Part shown: positions 10,500 through 22,603 of the stretch, one piece after another
Numbering within the stretch: the first letter of the stretch is position 1
How the letters are laid out: the number at the start of each line of letters is the position of its first letter
The notes under the pieces: generated by a model
Told to the model about the DNA's origin: nothing
The model's database searches: none
Seen by the model: only the letters and a program-made list of their open reading frames with translations
Translations under genes and position numbers: made by a program
From: Alentia gelatinosa
Lineage: Eukaryota > Annelida > Polychaeta > Phyllodocida > Polynoidae
Direction: 5' to 3'
Assembly (NCBI GenBank): GCA_950022655.1
Contig: OX465584.1
Location: 54,144,789-54,208,788, forward strand
DNA: 64,000 nucleotides

Positions 10500-10875
10500 A
10501 GAGGTATATTCATCATTGATGAATGAGCGTGCAATTATAAATGAATATCAATTGAAAGGTTAGGGTAACATTCGGTATATGGATTCTTCCCTGTAACCCA
10601 CTTGCACTCACTTGCTATTTCTTCAACTGCTGTGTCTAGGATTCAAATATATCAAGAACCAGTAAGTTAATCAGGTATTTCAGTCTTGAGTGATTGGTAA
10701 TGGTCAGTTGGGCAGCTTCTAAGACACTGGGACACTGGCACCCTGCTTCTTTCCTAGTATCACAGTGAGTAGCACGCAGATAGGGAAGGGATAGTGAACG
10801 CTGGAACCCTATATGTGGTCACTCTAACCTTTAGGCAATATAGGCAACGTATATAGGGCGTGTAAGCACACTCTA
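10500..10875 (+). repeat. Dispersed repeat with GATTGGT.ATGGTCAG core (copy 1)
   Basis: Starts near CATCATTGATGAATGAGCGT and runs through CCACTTGCAC, TCTTGAGTGATTGGTAATGG and ATATAGGGCGTGTAAGCAC. The same order of blocks is found at 48940-49290. More diverged relatives lie at 35870-36130, 37795-38030, 49770-49990 and 61385-61480. No coding capacity or clear termini. Confidence 0.7.
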
Positions 10876-10880
10876 ACAAG

Positions 10881-10994
10881 CAATGGTTTCGTGGACAAGT
10901 GGCTCTGGAAACCACTCGCAGTTGATGTCGCAATACCTGTATTACTACACATCAAACCCTGGTGCTTTATGGCTGCCTGTCCACAAAACCATTG
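10881..10994. repeat. Short inverted repeat (17-bp arms)
   Basis: CAATGGTTTCGTGGACA at 10881-10897 pairs with TGTCCACAAAACCATTG at 10978-10994 with one mismatch, across about 80 bp. Confidence 0.75.
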
Positions 10995-11137
10995 ATTTTC
11001 ATTAGCAATTGTTAACTAAGAATCTAATGGCTGAAGGTTTTGTTCACTCGTTATACGTGAAACGAGGTAGGTGAAATAGAACAATAGCAATAAAGATCAA
11101 ACTGCAGAAGTTTGAGAAATGAGGATCGCATAGAAAG

Positions 11138-11535
11138 AAGGCCTTTTTCCATTAGCCAGTGAAAATGACAACGTTTAGAAGCTCCTTTAAGCTGGCTGAC
11201 AAAAATGACACTAACTTTTTTAGTTACCCTAAAAGTCTGCGGGTGGTGTAGCGACTGTACATCGGTATCAAAGAATCTCTGTCTCTTGTTTTTCCGGGTA
11301 CGTACCGATTTATTTTTTACATTAAAACCTTCAGAATCACCGGCGAAATCTGCCAGAATTCTGCCAGGAAAGGAACAGAGATGAATTCATTGCATAATCT
11401 TCAACAAAATAACAAATGATCACTTCAAATGCTAGCTTATTTCCACTCACCGATTTTGCATCGGGGCTCCGGAATAATCGGATGTGGTTCCCGATTGCAG
11501 ATCGGTGCGGAATAATCGGCCAATGGAAACAAGTC
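11138..11535 (+). mobile_element. MITE, TTTCCACTGGCC group
   Basis: Left end AGGCCTTTTTCCATTAGCC, right end CGGCCAATGGAAAC with CGATTGCAGATCGGTGCGG just inside. Internal AGCTCCTTTAAGCTGGCTGA at 11180 is a second terminus-like copy. No clean TA border at the left, so the boundaries are approximate. Confidence 0.5.
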
Positions 11536-11869
11536 TATATTCTGATAATCTTGAGAATTAGAGCAGGATGCCACCAGTAAAAATTGTCAAATCTTAATCT
11601 GACAATCAACTCGGCGTCCATGCAGTTGAGGGAGTGCGGCGGAAGCGAAGGAAAACAAACATCTTGAAACCGGAAGTTCATTACTTGTGCGAGCCCTCGG
11701 GTTGTTATCCATGTTAGAGCCGGTTACTCGGCCGAATTATCTTTTAGAAATCTGACAATCATTCTCATCTGATGCCGCATTTTCACCTGCCAACTGAAAC
11801 CCCACTGATAATGTTAACGCTGTATAAATGTCAGTCAGGGGTTCTCCTTGGGAAAGGTCGGTGGTAGAT
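11536..11869. other. No gene recognised
   Basis: Unassigned stretch without repeats shared elsewhere in the window that I could see. Confidence 0.3.
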
Positions 11870-12167
11870 TAAGGAAGAAACCAACAAGTTTTAATCAAAG
11901 TTGTCGTTCTCTACGAGTTTGATGCGAAGTGATGAATGAACGAGGCGACAGCCGAGTGAATATCACATAGCATTCAAACGAGTTGGAGAATGACTTCTTT
12001 TACCAAAACGAGTTGCTTCCTGTTTTTATCTTACCCCTGTACATACTAAAAGAATGGACGACACACAGGATATAGACCATGGAGAATGGACTGCAATACT
12101 CACAGGGGCATGGAGAACGGGTTCCCAATGTTAAGCCTATGGACATTTATTCCAGGGGTGAGATAAA
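11870..12167 (-). repeat. Snapback element, TTATCTCACCCC subfamily (inverse copy)
   Basis: Begins AAGGAAGAAACCAACAAG, carries a hairpin with GAGGCGACAGCCGAGTGAAT, then CACACAGGATATAGACCATG, CCAATGTTAAGCCTATGG and terminal CCAGGGGTGAGATAAA. It matches 53507-53803 in the same orientation and 5571-5879 inverted. Confidence 0.82.
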
Positions 12168-12880
12168 ATCGGTGACCCGCCTTGGAAAAATGTGATGGAC
12201 ACTGACTGACTTTTGGTAGTAAACTGGAGACCGCCACGGAAAAAATCAATTCGCTTTAAAATCGTTCCTGGCTGCAGAAGTCGGTCGGTGGTGCCAATTT
12301 GCATAAGGTGGGAGAGATAATTAAGTATTGCACTTAATGTGTCGCATAATCGGTCGGCGGTGTGAAATGCTAGGATCGATAGTCATAATCGGCAGGTAGA
12401 AAAACCGCATGAGGTCCAGTTTAAACGATTTAGACCACGGCTTATAGAAGTTAAAACTGCAAACCGATTATTACACATATTCCCGACAAAATCTTGGAAA
12501 GTGTAAACAGCAATTTTCCAAACCCGTTCCAAGATTTCTTTCCCCAAAACTGTATAATATAGTACTATCGACCATTTCTTTAAGCCACTGACGAAATCAA
12601 AACGGTATGAGTAAATCGGTGAAAGGACACAGTTTTAAAGAAATACCACATCTGTAAGCACCTCTACTTTTCTGCAAAATAGGACCTACACATCAATAAC
12701 AACGGATTCGTTTTCACAGAGGAACTCTGGTATATCGTAATAAATGTTAGGCCGTAGTTCAGGCATGGTTAACTGGGACATACCAAGCGAGCGGAATTCT
12801 CATCTGCAAGCTTTTTTACACCGAGAGGAACTCAGCGATTTTATAAAGACTAATGTATACAGTCAGCTGTAGTTAAAGGC
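12168..12880. other. Diverged inverted-repeat scraps, no gene
   Basis: Fragments such as AAGTCGGTCGGTGGTGCC (12278-12295) and CCGACCGATT-like text resemble the internal parts of the TTTCCACTGGCC elements and the sequences at 21690-22520 and 38040-38340. I cannot draw boundaries. Confidence 0.35.
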
Positions 12881-12925
12881 ATATCCTACAATTTACGGTG
12901 GCGCCACCTGGTGATTTTTTAAATA
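12881..12925. repeat. Short dispersed repeat with GGCGCCACCTGGTGATTTT
   Basis: CATATCCTACAATTTACGG and GGCGCCACCTGGTGATTTT are found inverted at 7755-7803. Possibly a terminus of an element whose other end I did not find. Confidence 0.5.
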
Positions 12926-14480
12926 TTCCCATTCATCCATTGAAGTTGGAAATTTGAAACACCTAAATAACTTGCAGTGTTACTGATAATCGTTTCCGAT
13001 ATTTTCACTTGGAGTACCACCGATTGACGATTTTCTTGCCTTAATTTATGCTGTGCTCTTGGAACAACAGTCATGTTACTACAAACACTTCATGGTTGTA
13101 TGTAAAGTTATCCATTACCAAATTTATGCCCTTGTTTTGTCAGTGGTAATTGTGACCATTAAATCTTATAGTTCCAGATCCAGTAAGGTGAATTTCTTGA
13201 AAATTTGCATTCACACCCATTTGCCTGGAAATCTCACGAGAGGATTTCTAGACTTTTACTGCTGAAAGTCGTCAGGTGGTGCTACGTTCAAGAATGCACT
13301 CTCCCAGCAGAGATCTTGCGCTCTACTTCCTGTTGCCGCTTATATCTCTGCAACAACCTGCCTGTTTGGGCTCAAATCTGGCCCATACGCCAGTTTTTTA
13401 AATATCCTAAATACTTAGCCCTTTGGGCAGTATTTTGTGGTTTACATGTAAATAGATATGCATATATTTATATGGTAGATATATACTCATTTCTGTTATC
13501 TGTTATATCAAATCAGGTATTGTCTTAGGGATTACTTTCTTCATTGGGAGGCACCTCATGTGTTACAGGGTTTTGTTTGTCAACATAACACATGTGCTCA
13601 CTCGAAGGGGCAGTCTAATCAACAGTAGATTCAGATCATATAGTGGTTTAGAGATGAAAAAGAAACAGCTGAATTGTCTATTAACCCCATTTAACAATTC
13701 CTATATTTCTTAACTAATGATATGTGAGTTGTTTGACTTGTATTTGTAGGTTTCGACAGTTGCCTTGTTTTGAATCTGAAATGTTCGCTGGTCTCCCTTG
13801 TCTTTAGTGGATACCCAGGGAACTAGCTTTGGGTTGTGGCAGAGACTAAGCCAGCGCTAGTGCCGCAAAAGATCTGGGGGGAGCGTGTAATTGTCTGGTG
13901 TAAACGCAGGGAGAGTGGATCTGGCGCCTGAGACTGAGGACGTTGCATGACAACAGGCGGCCGGATTATGTCCATTACGCGTAACAAGATTGGGTTTTCT
14001 TGTGGAGAGACACAGGGGTTCAAATTAACAGGCCACCCTTAAAACCTGGAAAGCCACGTACGCCTTGTTTTTAACTTCTTATCTGACCAAGACGGAATGC
14101 ACGGACCCGTCTCAAGCTCCCAGGACTGCAGAAATCACTCCACCAGATGATTACAATCATCCGCAATTAGTTCAATATTTGCGCTGAAATGCTTGGTCTA
14201 ATTGTGTTCACATTTTCACTTCTTTTCAAAATGAATCTAATATAAGGATGTAATACGAGTAATACCGAGTCTCACCATACGTAAAGATTATACATTAGAT
14301 TTAAGGAGGTTATTTTACCTTTATTTCCAGATTTTTGTATACATTGTATGAAAAATATGTGGGTAATGAAATAGAAAAATAGGTGCGTCTGTGTTGTAGG
14401 GGTAGGTGGGAAAATAAATAAAGAAATCTGATCCTTCATGATAAACTTTCAATACAGCAATGAAAAGTGTACCTATATAT
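12926..14480. other. No gene recognised
   Basis: About 1.5 kb with several frames of 66 to 107 residues, including overlapping plus-strand frames at 13053-13528. None shows a family motif, signal or codon pattern that would make it a gene. Confidence 0.35.
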
Positions 14481-15145
14481 TGTGGTGGTCGCCGCCTGTC
14501 TAGCAGGTTGGATGACCCCAATCCGGAACGCTAGTTCCAGGCAGGATCCCACCCTACGCACTTACGTAGGTTGGTTCGGTTTTCGGTTAGTTTGCACAGA
14601 CCTATTCACACATAACACAACAACGTCACTTAATAAACAAGGATGTTTATTAATCACTTACTTCCCGGAAAGATCTGGAAGATCTTCCCTACAAGTACAG
14701 TACCCTAGCACATAGGTGCTAGGTAACGCTGGATAGGCCAATCCGGAAGATCAGCCTAACCACCAGGAAGGTTACAAGAACCCGCCTGCAAAGTGAGGGC
14801 CCAAGGATCCGTTCCGTAGAAGGGACGCGCGAGGACAGCCTGTCGACCTACTGTGAACGCTGAGTATATATACTAAGCGTTACGTAATCCCGGTCTCCAC
14901 CGCGCCACTCTCGTGTGCGGCGTTGTCCGGAATCACTGCACAGTAAGGATCGGCATATCGCGCCACCTTCCGTGAAACAAACGAACACTGCTGGATTCCC
15001 GTCCCACTACAATATCATGAGTAACAAATCACCCTTCTGTCAACCCTGTACTTACCTACGCCGATGCATAATCCATCCAGTCCGACACGCTACCGACGCC
15101 TATCAGCAAATAGAAAGGGTCTTAATAGGAAACTATAGTTCTACA
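14481..15145 (-). mobile_element. Probable solo LTR of a retrotransposon (minus strand)
   Basis: The 665-bp segment starts TGTGGTGGTCGCC and ends TTCTACA, so both strands read TG...CA. It is more GC-rich than its surroundings. Read on the minus strand it has a TATATATAC promoter-like core at about 14867-14883 inside a near-perfect palindrome, then an AATAAA at about 14630-14650 followed by a GT-rich run, the usual order in an LTR. No primer-binding site or polypurine tract lies outside the ends, hence 'solo'. The flanking bases (TATAT left, TAAGG right) do not make a clear target duplication, so the boundaries or the interpretation may be slightly wrong. Gypsy-like by general look only. Confidence 0.55.
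14870..14880 (-). promoter_or_regulatory. TATA-box-like core of the putative LTR
   Basis: GTATATATACT sits at the centre of a palindrome with AACGCTGAG on one side and AAGCGTT on the other. It lies upstream of the polyadenylation-like signal on the minus strand. Confidence 0.4.
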
Positions 15146-15780
15146 TAAGGGTAAATCTGTCCCTATAAAACTCGTTTTTATCGATATATCATTTGGCACC
15201 AATCAGCCAAATCATCATTCCCTTTTTCCTATCCATCACTGCAATTCAAACTTTGCCGGTGGTGATTTTGCGGTCGTTTCTCTCTGAAATATGCAGGATT
15301 TCCACTCGGCAATGTGTAACTCGACCCTGGAGTGTTTAAACGACGGAAACATCGCCACAAATCTCATGTAAAAATGGAGATTTGAAAAAAAGAAGGCATC
15401 CCCTGGTGAGTCTGAGGATAATCCATGACCCACGTTGGATGTGATGAATTAACTTTCTGCGGTCCAATTAATTCCGCCAATTCAATTAATATTCAAGTGT
15501 CGTTTTTTCGGGGTGATTGGGTTTCAGATTTTGAAGGTTGTGTGGGGTTTTTTTGCTATGAAGAGAAGAGCTTTTATCATCCATGGGGAGTTTCTGAGAC
15601 CCTTAAAGACAGGTCTGGCGTTTTGAGATAGGAATTATCTCTTTAATATGATTAAACTGCAGGTCAATGGTGATATTTCATCATGTTTTCCCAGCAGAAG
15701 ATGCACGTTAAGTCCAGCTTCTATTGCGTCGCAAAAATAGCCCCGATTAAGTGAGCTGTCAACGATTTTGGCATCGGGAG
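15146..15780. other. No gene recognised
   Basis: Unassigned. Short frames over 15236-15631 lack recognisable domains. Confidence 0.3.
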
Positions 15781-15784
15781 CGTC

Positions 15785-16060
15785 ACTAGGCGTTTAGATT
15801 AGACGACTAAATATGTGGTGACTGCAGATTGTCAAGCCAGTAGTCGTCAAATGGTGGCAATGTCCACCGCAAAAGTAATAGTCGCGGGCGTCAGAGCATG
15901 TCCAATAGTTGTCAGATGGTGCCTAATTGCGTAATCAGATGTTATCAGATGATTTGCAGTCGCCACACCCTTTGTGTTCACATTAGACGATTTCTTCCAT
16001 TTTACTGCCAAAAGTCAGCCAGGTATTGTAGAGATTCACGATGGAAAATGATATCGCGTC
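15785..16060 (+). mobile_element. Partial TIR element, GGCGTTTACACTAGACGA group
   Basis: TAGGCGTTTAGATTAGACGA at the left, then TGGTGACTGCAGATTGTC, GGTGGCAATGTCCACCGCAA and CAGTCGCCACACCCTTTG, in the same order as 30919-31301. The right terminus is not visible. Confidence 0.6.
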
Positions 16061-16281
16061 GGAAAGAAAAGTGTAATCGTACATTTTTCAACCTTTCGAC
16101 AAAGTGACGATGCGGTAGTTTAGTTTCGTACTCTGAAATGCTATGAAACTAAATTCGTCAACATTCTGACGAGGCAATGATGTGGGAATTTTTATTTGTA
16201 GCCAGGTTATAGCCAAGTCGGAACCATGTTGCAAGCATTGGGTGACTGGCTTAAAGGTTTTCCATGGAGATATTGCTCCTG

Positions 16282-16384
16282 TTTTTGGGGTATCGTTGGC
16301 TACAATCGGATTGCAAATTTCTTTTTACGAATACTTTAACGATGTGACTGGAAAGGCGTTGTTCCCGTAATGTCGGATTGTATC
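16282..16384 (+). repeat. Low-copy dispersed repeat, copy 2 of 2
   Basis: Matches 1263-1366 (GGTATCGTTGGCTACAATCG, then GTTCCCGTAATGTCGGATTG). It is followed by three ATTTACGC motifs at 16388-16437 that resemble a small tandem array. Confidence 0.65.
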
Positions 16385-16385
16385 A

Positions 16386-16445
16386 CTACATTTACGCGGT
16401 GTCGCTCATATTTACGCTGTAAACATGATATTTACGCTGTAGACA
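16386..16445 (+). repeat. Short tandem ATTTACGC-CTGTA units
   Basis: ATTTACGC appears three times with spacing of about 22 to 25 bp (CATTTACGCGG, ATATTTACGCTGTAAACATG, ATATTTACGCTGTAGACATG). Confidence 0.6.
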
Positions 16446-18540
16446 TGAGCGATGAGACAGAGGAACGCAACAAGCTGAAGATCAGGAGCAATTCAAGAAA
16501 CAACTCAATCGTAATGTATAATCTCTGATATATAATTAGCCGACCAAGAATGTAAAGCATGTAAAGTACGTGAAAAAGGACTGTATACAAACCCCATCAA
16601 TCATCTCATCACATTTGATGCAATGTCATGTATTCATCGCAAAACCTATCTCTTTTTCCTTTTCTTTATTTTTTTGCAACGATCTAGTGATGTAATATGA
16701 CGCCATCTCGATGTATCAGAATAACTCGCCTTGGCGAGAGATACAGTGAATTTAAAAAAAAAAAAGGAAGATTCATTCATCTTATGATCGTAAACAGATG
16801 GCACCATAGTGAGAGCTGGGCTGTCATCTAATGGTGAGGAAATGGAACTGAGGTCCCAACACACTACGACAATATCAATATTAGGTGTGTTTGATAACAA
16901 AATGAGGTGCAGATACATATATTCTGGTACTATTCTTCATTAATTGGTGCCCACTTAATATACCCTGAGATACACCCAAATAAATAACCTCGATAACTCC
17001 TGATACTGCAAGTCGTTGAGGCGTTTGCACCTGCCATTTGCACTGATATTCATGGGAGACGATCATATATAAAGAAAAAAGCCTAAAGATCTACTTTGCT
17101 TGTACTATGGTGGAATGTTCTTCTTTTGTAAGTACTTTATTCCATTCTCTTGATGATAGATCTTCCATGAAATATTCGACAAGAAATACTTAGCGGTACT
17201 TTTGTACAAGGTTGATTTTGGATGAAGAGGATGGGTATGAGATGAAGGTTATACATTATGTTCTTGTAAATTTATACACAGATTACATCCTTCTTTTTTT
17301 TTAAAATTATATTTATTGTATCTCTTACCTAGGAAAGTTAATCTGATACAAGTTGCTATGATAATACTCCATCTTGCATTATGGTTAAGGCTAAATTATT
17401 TACATTGCAAAAGTTCACGCCTTCCTATCACTTTGAATGTGATTTCGTTCGAGCTAGTTAGGTTTCAATGCTTAACCTTTTCTATAAGGTTATCCACCTG
17501 TAGGAAAGATAGTAGGTGGGGAAGAACTTTTCAAAATGCTAATAGGATGTTCGATTCAATCATAGTATACTTATTTGTACTCAGTGTTATTTGTCTGATA
17601 TGAAAATAAAACCATCAACATGACAGGAAAAAAAACCCATCAGATTATCTTCACCTTCTTTGCTAATGCAAATCAAGTTTCAATTGATTTTGTCCAGAGC
17701 ATAAAGAAAAGGAGAGATATAAACTTGGACCAAACATCCAACGAGGCAACAGCTTTTTGAAATGCTTTGGCTTAAAACCGATATAAACACCTACTTTTGC
17801 AGCAATGATGTGATGTGTGCTAGCTCTGTTTTTGTGTTTCTTCATCAGCCCCTGTAATTGGCACATTACAACGAGATTGATTTCTTCAAAGTTATATTAC
17901 AAGAAAAGGATTCAATTTGTTTCACAACTTAACTTCACAAACAGTTATTTATGTGTTAAATGGCAGCAGTCATTGTTTTAAACAAAATCAAATTGATTCC
18001 ATGTTTATTAAACCGTGCGCCCACTGCACTCCTAATTCATGTCGATTAGCCTTTACGATTGACTTCCCGATTCACCAATAACTCATATAAAAGATCACCG
18101 ACAAAAACAAACCAAGTTGACTTTGACATAGACTCTTTATTCCTCCAATGATAAGTGGAAACGTAGCGCCAACTCTCAGTGTCACCGATAAACTGTACCG
18201 ACCGATTTTGGGCCCCACCGCCGACCGATTTTCCATAAGAAGGGACCGGAAATCTGCCTTTGTTGGACAATAGAAACCATACTATACGGACTGAATTGAA
18301 TTAGAGTTGAAACAGCTGCTAGGCTATAAGTGTAGAAGAAACTGCCGCTTCTCACTTGAGCATTATCAGAATTGCTTCAGATCTAATTATGAAATTCCAT
18401 TTCTTTCTCACGCAATAGTCAGCATTGCCATGCAATTACCCAACTTCCCGCTGCATTGCATTCTCACGCAATTGAATGTAAATGACAAATGCATTTTTTA
18501 ACATACACTCTTACGTCCTGATATATGGAAGCAATAATTC
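16446..18540. other. No gene recognised
   Basis: Two kilobases of AT-rich sequence with 60- to 95-residue frames on both strands. The longest, at 17316-17603, is hydrophobic at its start but shows no conserved motif and could be chance. Confidence 0.35.
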
Positions 18541-18580
18541 GACCCACCCCCACCCTCACCCCCACACACACACACACAAA
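18541..18580. repeat. CA/CCC-rich simple repeat
   Basis: ACCCACCCCCACCCTCACCC followed by a (CA)n run to 18580. Confidence 0.9.
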
Positions 18581-19988
18581 GTATCCACCGTTCAATATAT
18601 GACTCCTTCTCCTCCTATTCGCTGCGAAGGATTGCCTGCACAAATCGTATCCTGTTCTTCATTTTTTATCATATCAGAAAGAGAAATGCGATACCTATTT
18701 CGTGATTGCATTTGACCTTGATGTCAAGCCTCTGTCTTCCCCGGGTCGTATCGGTTTTCCGCTGGCCAGTTAGCGGCTACATTTTGGGTGTAAACGCAGT
18801 AGGATGGGGCCACTGACTCAATTTGTTATGGAGCTCGCGTGGTCTTGGATGGACAGGTGTCGTTGCAAAACGTGAGCTGTTTCTGTGCAGCTCAATCCCC
18901 GCCAAGTCAAGCCCAGAGCAGCTCGACAACTCGCATAGCTTTAAAGGCATTATTATTTTTTTATTTTTTTGGTAAAGTTTCTTTATTGATTCGATTTAAC
19001 ATTTCATGGTTTTACACATAATCGAGATCGCTTGATATCAATAAAGTGACAAAAGGCCTGAGTCAACGGCGACTGGTTTTCATGGCCGAGCCATCCCTTG
19101 ATGAGTTAATCACAGATAATTTGAAAATTTGTCATTCAATCGCTAATACATAAAGATAACACCTTTTGAGTACCTTTCTCACAGTGTGTAACAACCACCA
19201 ATCAGGTAAAGATGATCCTGGGGTTGGGAGACTCACTCATACCAGCTAACCGCTGACGACTGTCCCAATGAAAATAAAGAATTAAATAAAGTCTGTACGA
19301 TATAGGGAGAAGATTATAGAACCATCTCACCCCTGGTATCTATTCCCTACATATTTAACATTGGCAACTTGTACTCAACGCCCGTGGAGTATTGTAAAAT
19401 AATACTCCATGAGGAGGATGTCAACCCCTGAGCAGTTCGATAACTCGCATAGCTTTAGAACAATTATCTCACCCCTCTTATTTATTTCCTATACATTTAA
19501 CATTGGCAACTTGTTCTCAAATTTTGGTTTGCTACATTATCTCACTAGGCTTTGTCTGATGTGATTACTACGCAACCAAAACTGATATTTTCAGCAGCTT
19601 CCGATCTCGCTGCTGTTCTTTCCAAATATGGAAGATCGATTCCTTTACAGATGAGTACCCTTTGCAATAAATATTTCACTTTATAAAAAATAAATTAATC
19701 AAAGTAAACCACATTCTTCTAAATACATCTTCTAAATTAATCGAAAAAAATGTATTCATGCTTACTTTACCTGTTGAATTAAAACAAAGTGGTGATAATT
19801 TTATATTTTTACTTTGGATTTAGAATAAGTTACAGGGAACTGATTTAAATCTATAGTCTACATTGAGGGACAAATTGTAAACCCACCACCTTTGTTTAAA
19901 TATGTTGATTTTTATTTAAATGACCAAGATATACACAATATTAACTGCTTTCCGATAATTCATAGTGTATTATTCCCCGTTGCAAATT
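18581..19988. other. No gene; scraps of snapback heads
   Basis: Two snapback-like heads, CATCTCACCCCTGGTATCTA at about 19323 and TATCTCACCCCTCTTATTTA at about 19467, each followed by ACATTTAACATTGGCAACTT. The hairpins are incomplete. The rest is unassigned, with T- and A-rich runs. Confidence 0.45.
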
Positions 19989-19990
19989 TA

Positions 19991-20254
19991 AGGCTGGGCG
20001 TCCACCTACTATGATAGAAATTTAGACCTTCCGATACGGCACTGATACAAAAAGCAAATATCGGAGACATATCGGTAAGGTGCAAAATCGTAGACATATG
20101 TCTAGACATGCCAATCCACCACGCATTGTATGGGGTTCTTATCGGTGTCTTATCGCAGAAACGTGGTCAACTGCCCCGATATTAGGTGACCTTCCGAAGC
20201 GAGTTTGATGTTTCATCGCGAGGTGCATCGTAGACCATTTCGGACGTCGGGCCT
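19991..20254 (-). mobile_element. TA-flanked MITE, CGTCCACCTAC group (copy 1)
   Basis: Left end AGGCTGGGCGTCCACCTAC with TA at 19989-19990; right end CGGACGTCGGGCCT then TA at 20255-20256. Internal landmarks CATATGTCTAGACATGCCA, CAGAAACGTGGTCAACTGCC and CGATATTAGGTGACCTTCCG recur in all six copies. Same orientation as 52641-52928, opposite to the other four. Confidence 0.85.
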
Positions 20255-20256
20255 TA

Positions 20257-20835
20257 ACCCGGGCTCCCACTATGACGATTTGCGCCTCAGACACACTACG
20301 AAAGCCTTACGACAAGCATTCCGATGAAAAAATGCATTTTTTGTCGGAAGGAATGGCTCTATCGTGGAAGTGGGTTTTCTCTTACGATGAGTACTCCGAC
20401 ACACTCCGACACACTCCGACACACTCCGATAGTGCTACGATAGAAATGCAGTAACGTAGGCCTTCCGACAAATCGACATGTTTGATTTGTCGGAGTGTGT
20501 CGGAATCATTCTCTATTAGTGTAGACTTCCCCCCCCCCCCCCCTGTCGTTTTTTCGGCCCGCAAAATAGCAATTGCCCCGGGAGCGTCCCTAGACAATTG
20601 CTCAATCATCGAAATATATGTTGCTAATTATTTGCCTGAGATTTACGTTGGCGCATCTCTTAAATCGTGGCCAGTGTCGTAACCGTGGTCTTCTTTTCAA
20701 CCCGTTCCAACACACTACGACACACTCCGACACACTCCGACAAAGCCCTTCCGATAGGTCTACGATTGGAAAATTTCTTATCGTAGCCCAATCGCAGCAC
20801 TTTTGGCAGTGTGTCGGGACAATGGGAGCCCGCTT
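20257..20835 (+). mobile_element. TA-flanked TIR element, GGGCTCCCAC group with CGACA arrays
   Basis: Left end ACCCGGGCTCCCACTATGAC, right end ATGGGAGCCCGCTT, with TA at 20255-20256 and 20836-20837. The left TA is also the right TA of the previous element. Inside, the 10-bp unit ACACTCCGAC is repeated at 20399-20430 and again at 20720-20740. A C-run of about 14 lies at 20529-20542. No coding frame. Confidence 0.75.
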
Positions 20836-20837
20836 TA

Positions 20838-21098
20838 AGAGTGTGATTGTAGGACAAATGAGACTGCTGGAACAATCAAGGGCATTGTATCAACGAATCT
20901 GGGCTGCCTAAACTTATGATTGATAATTGCTTTGGTTTTAACTTGGAGAAAGATAAGTTTTTAATGGACGAGACAAAAGACACATTAACGCACTACTTTA
21001 CATGCTGAAAACCTTTCCCCGTAATCTCCGCTCTGTGTTAGCCAAAGACTACGAGTACCGTAATCTCCGCACGGTGAATTATACACTCCAAATACATT
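20838..21098. other. No gene; small inverted repeat
   Basis: CCGTAATCTCCGC occurs at 21019 and again at 21059 around AAGACTACGAG, resembling the foldback text near 8070-8150. Otherwise unassigned. Confidence 0.4.
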
Positions 21099-21100
21099 TA

Positions 21101-21382
21101 GGCCTGGCGTCCACCTACTACGATATGGCTCCGATATGGTCTACGATGCACCTCCCGATAAAAGGTCAAATCGCGTCGGAGGGTCACCTAATACCGGGGC
21201 AGTTGACCACGTTTCTGCGATAAGACACCGATAAAAATCCCATACAATGCGTGGTGTATTGGCATGTCTAGACAAATGTCTACGATTTTGCACCTTCCCG
21301 ATATGTCTCCGATATTTGTATTTTGTATCGGTGCCATATCGGGAGGTCTAAATTTCTATCGTAGTAGGTGGACGCCAGGCCT
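21101..21382 (+). mobile_element. TA-flanked MITE, CGTCCACCTAC group (copy 2)
   Basis: Left GGCCTGGCGTCCACCTACT, right AGTAGGTGGACGCCAGGCCT, TA at 21099-21100 and 21383-21384. The termini are nearly perfect and the interior matches the other copies. Confidence 0.88.
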
Positions 21383-21384
21383 TA

Positions 21385-22600
21385 GTATAGATACTCGGCA
21401 TTACCTCGGTAGGTAATAAGGTAGCGTCACTGTAAAATGTCGGACAAGACTTTATGAATTCGCATGGAGTGAACATTCGGAAGCCAGTAATGTGTACACC
21501 CTCCAGGGGCCTGTCCTCGGTGTCGGGTTACTGTATGCTGGAGACCACTGGAAACCCCGCCTTCTACAACCTACGTCAATCACCTGTCCACGTGACTGAC
21601 GCGTGACGCGACCTCTAGCGGCATCTGAGGGTACTATGTAGGTTGTGGTTTCTATCGACCATCGCCCAGTTTATATCTAGCACTTAGCACCGCCGACCGA
21701 CTAAGTTACATGTATATTGGTGCGATAAATGTCAGGGGGGAACAAAAGTGGACACCCTTTTTTTTCTCAAACATTACATAATTTAGCACTGCTGACCGAC
21801 TTTTGTGTTGAATATATCGGTGGCGGAATGGACTTGAGTGTTAAAAATCGGTCGGTGATAAATTCACTTTTCTTCCAAAAACAGTCTTTTTGCTGACTGC
21901 AACTGACCATGCGCACCGGTAAGTTTCCAAATAGGACCTTCAACAGAATCAACTAACTTTGGTATGGGATGAATATAATCGGTGGCTTTTTCGTCGGCAG
22001 GTGGAAATACCACGTATGGCCCAGTTTACACCTGCCGATAATGAGCATCGATTATAGAACCTAGCACCAATTATTACCATTTGCCGATAGAATATCAATA
22101 AGTGCGAATATATAAAATCCATACCCGCTCGACGATTTCTCTAAATTGTTTAATATAGCTTGATCGACCGATTTTTGAGGCTGGGTATGATTTCAAAGCG
22201 CTCCCTCGGAAGGCACCTCTACTTGTCATAGAAAACAGGGCCTTCATAACTCTGACAACGATTGTTATTGTAACCCTTTTTTCACATAGTGGAGTCCTCT
22301 CATTGTGCAATTGGAAAAAGAGTTTCCAATTTAGACTCAGATTTTCCTTTTGTATACCATGAGCCATTTTCCACTGGGGGACTATACGCCAGTGATCTGC
22401 GGTCGGAACTATCGATAGATTTTTAAGGGAATACCGACGCAGGATCGGTGGATGGAAACAGACATCCAGAGAAGTGTTCACCGATTAATTGTTTATAGAT
22501 TATACAATGAGGCTGGTGACCGACTGATTTTTTTGTTAACGACCGACAGAATCAAAATGGTTTGAAATCTTCGTTGATGGTCATTGTGTTTGAAGGACTG
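21385..22600. other. Diverged inverted-repeat scraps, no gene
   Basis: GACCGACTAAG, CGACTTTTGTGTTG, CGGCAGGTGGAAATACC with GCCCAGTTTACACCTGCCGA (22014-22042), and ATCTGCGGTCGGAACTAT near 22396 all resemble parts of the TA-flanked families. The 128-residue minus-strand frame at 22095-22481 runs across them and is not a gene. Confidence 0.4.
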
Positions 22601-22603
22601 CTA

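Noticed and set aside
22095..22481. 128-residue minus-strand frame
   Set aside because: Runs over recognisable repeat text (ATCTGCGGTCGG, CATTTTCCACTGG), so not a gene.
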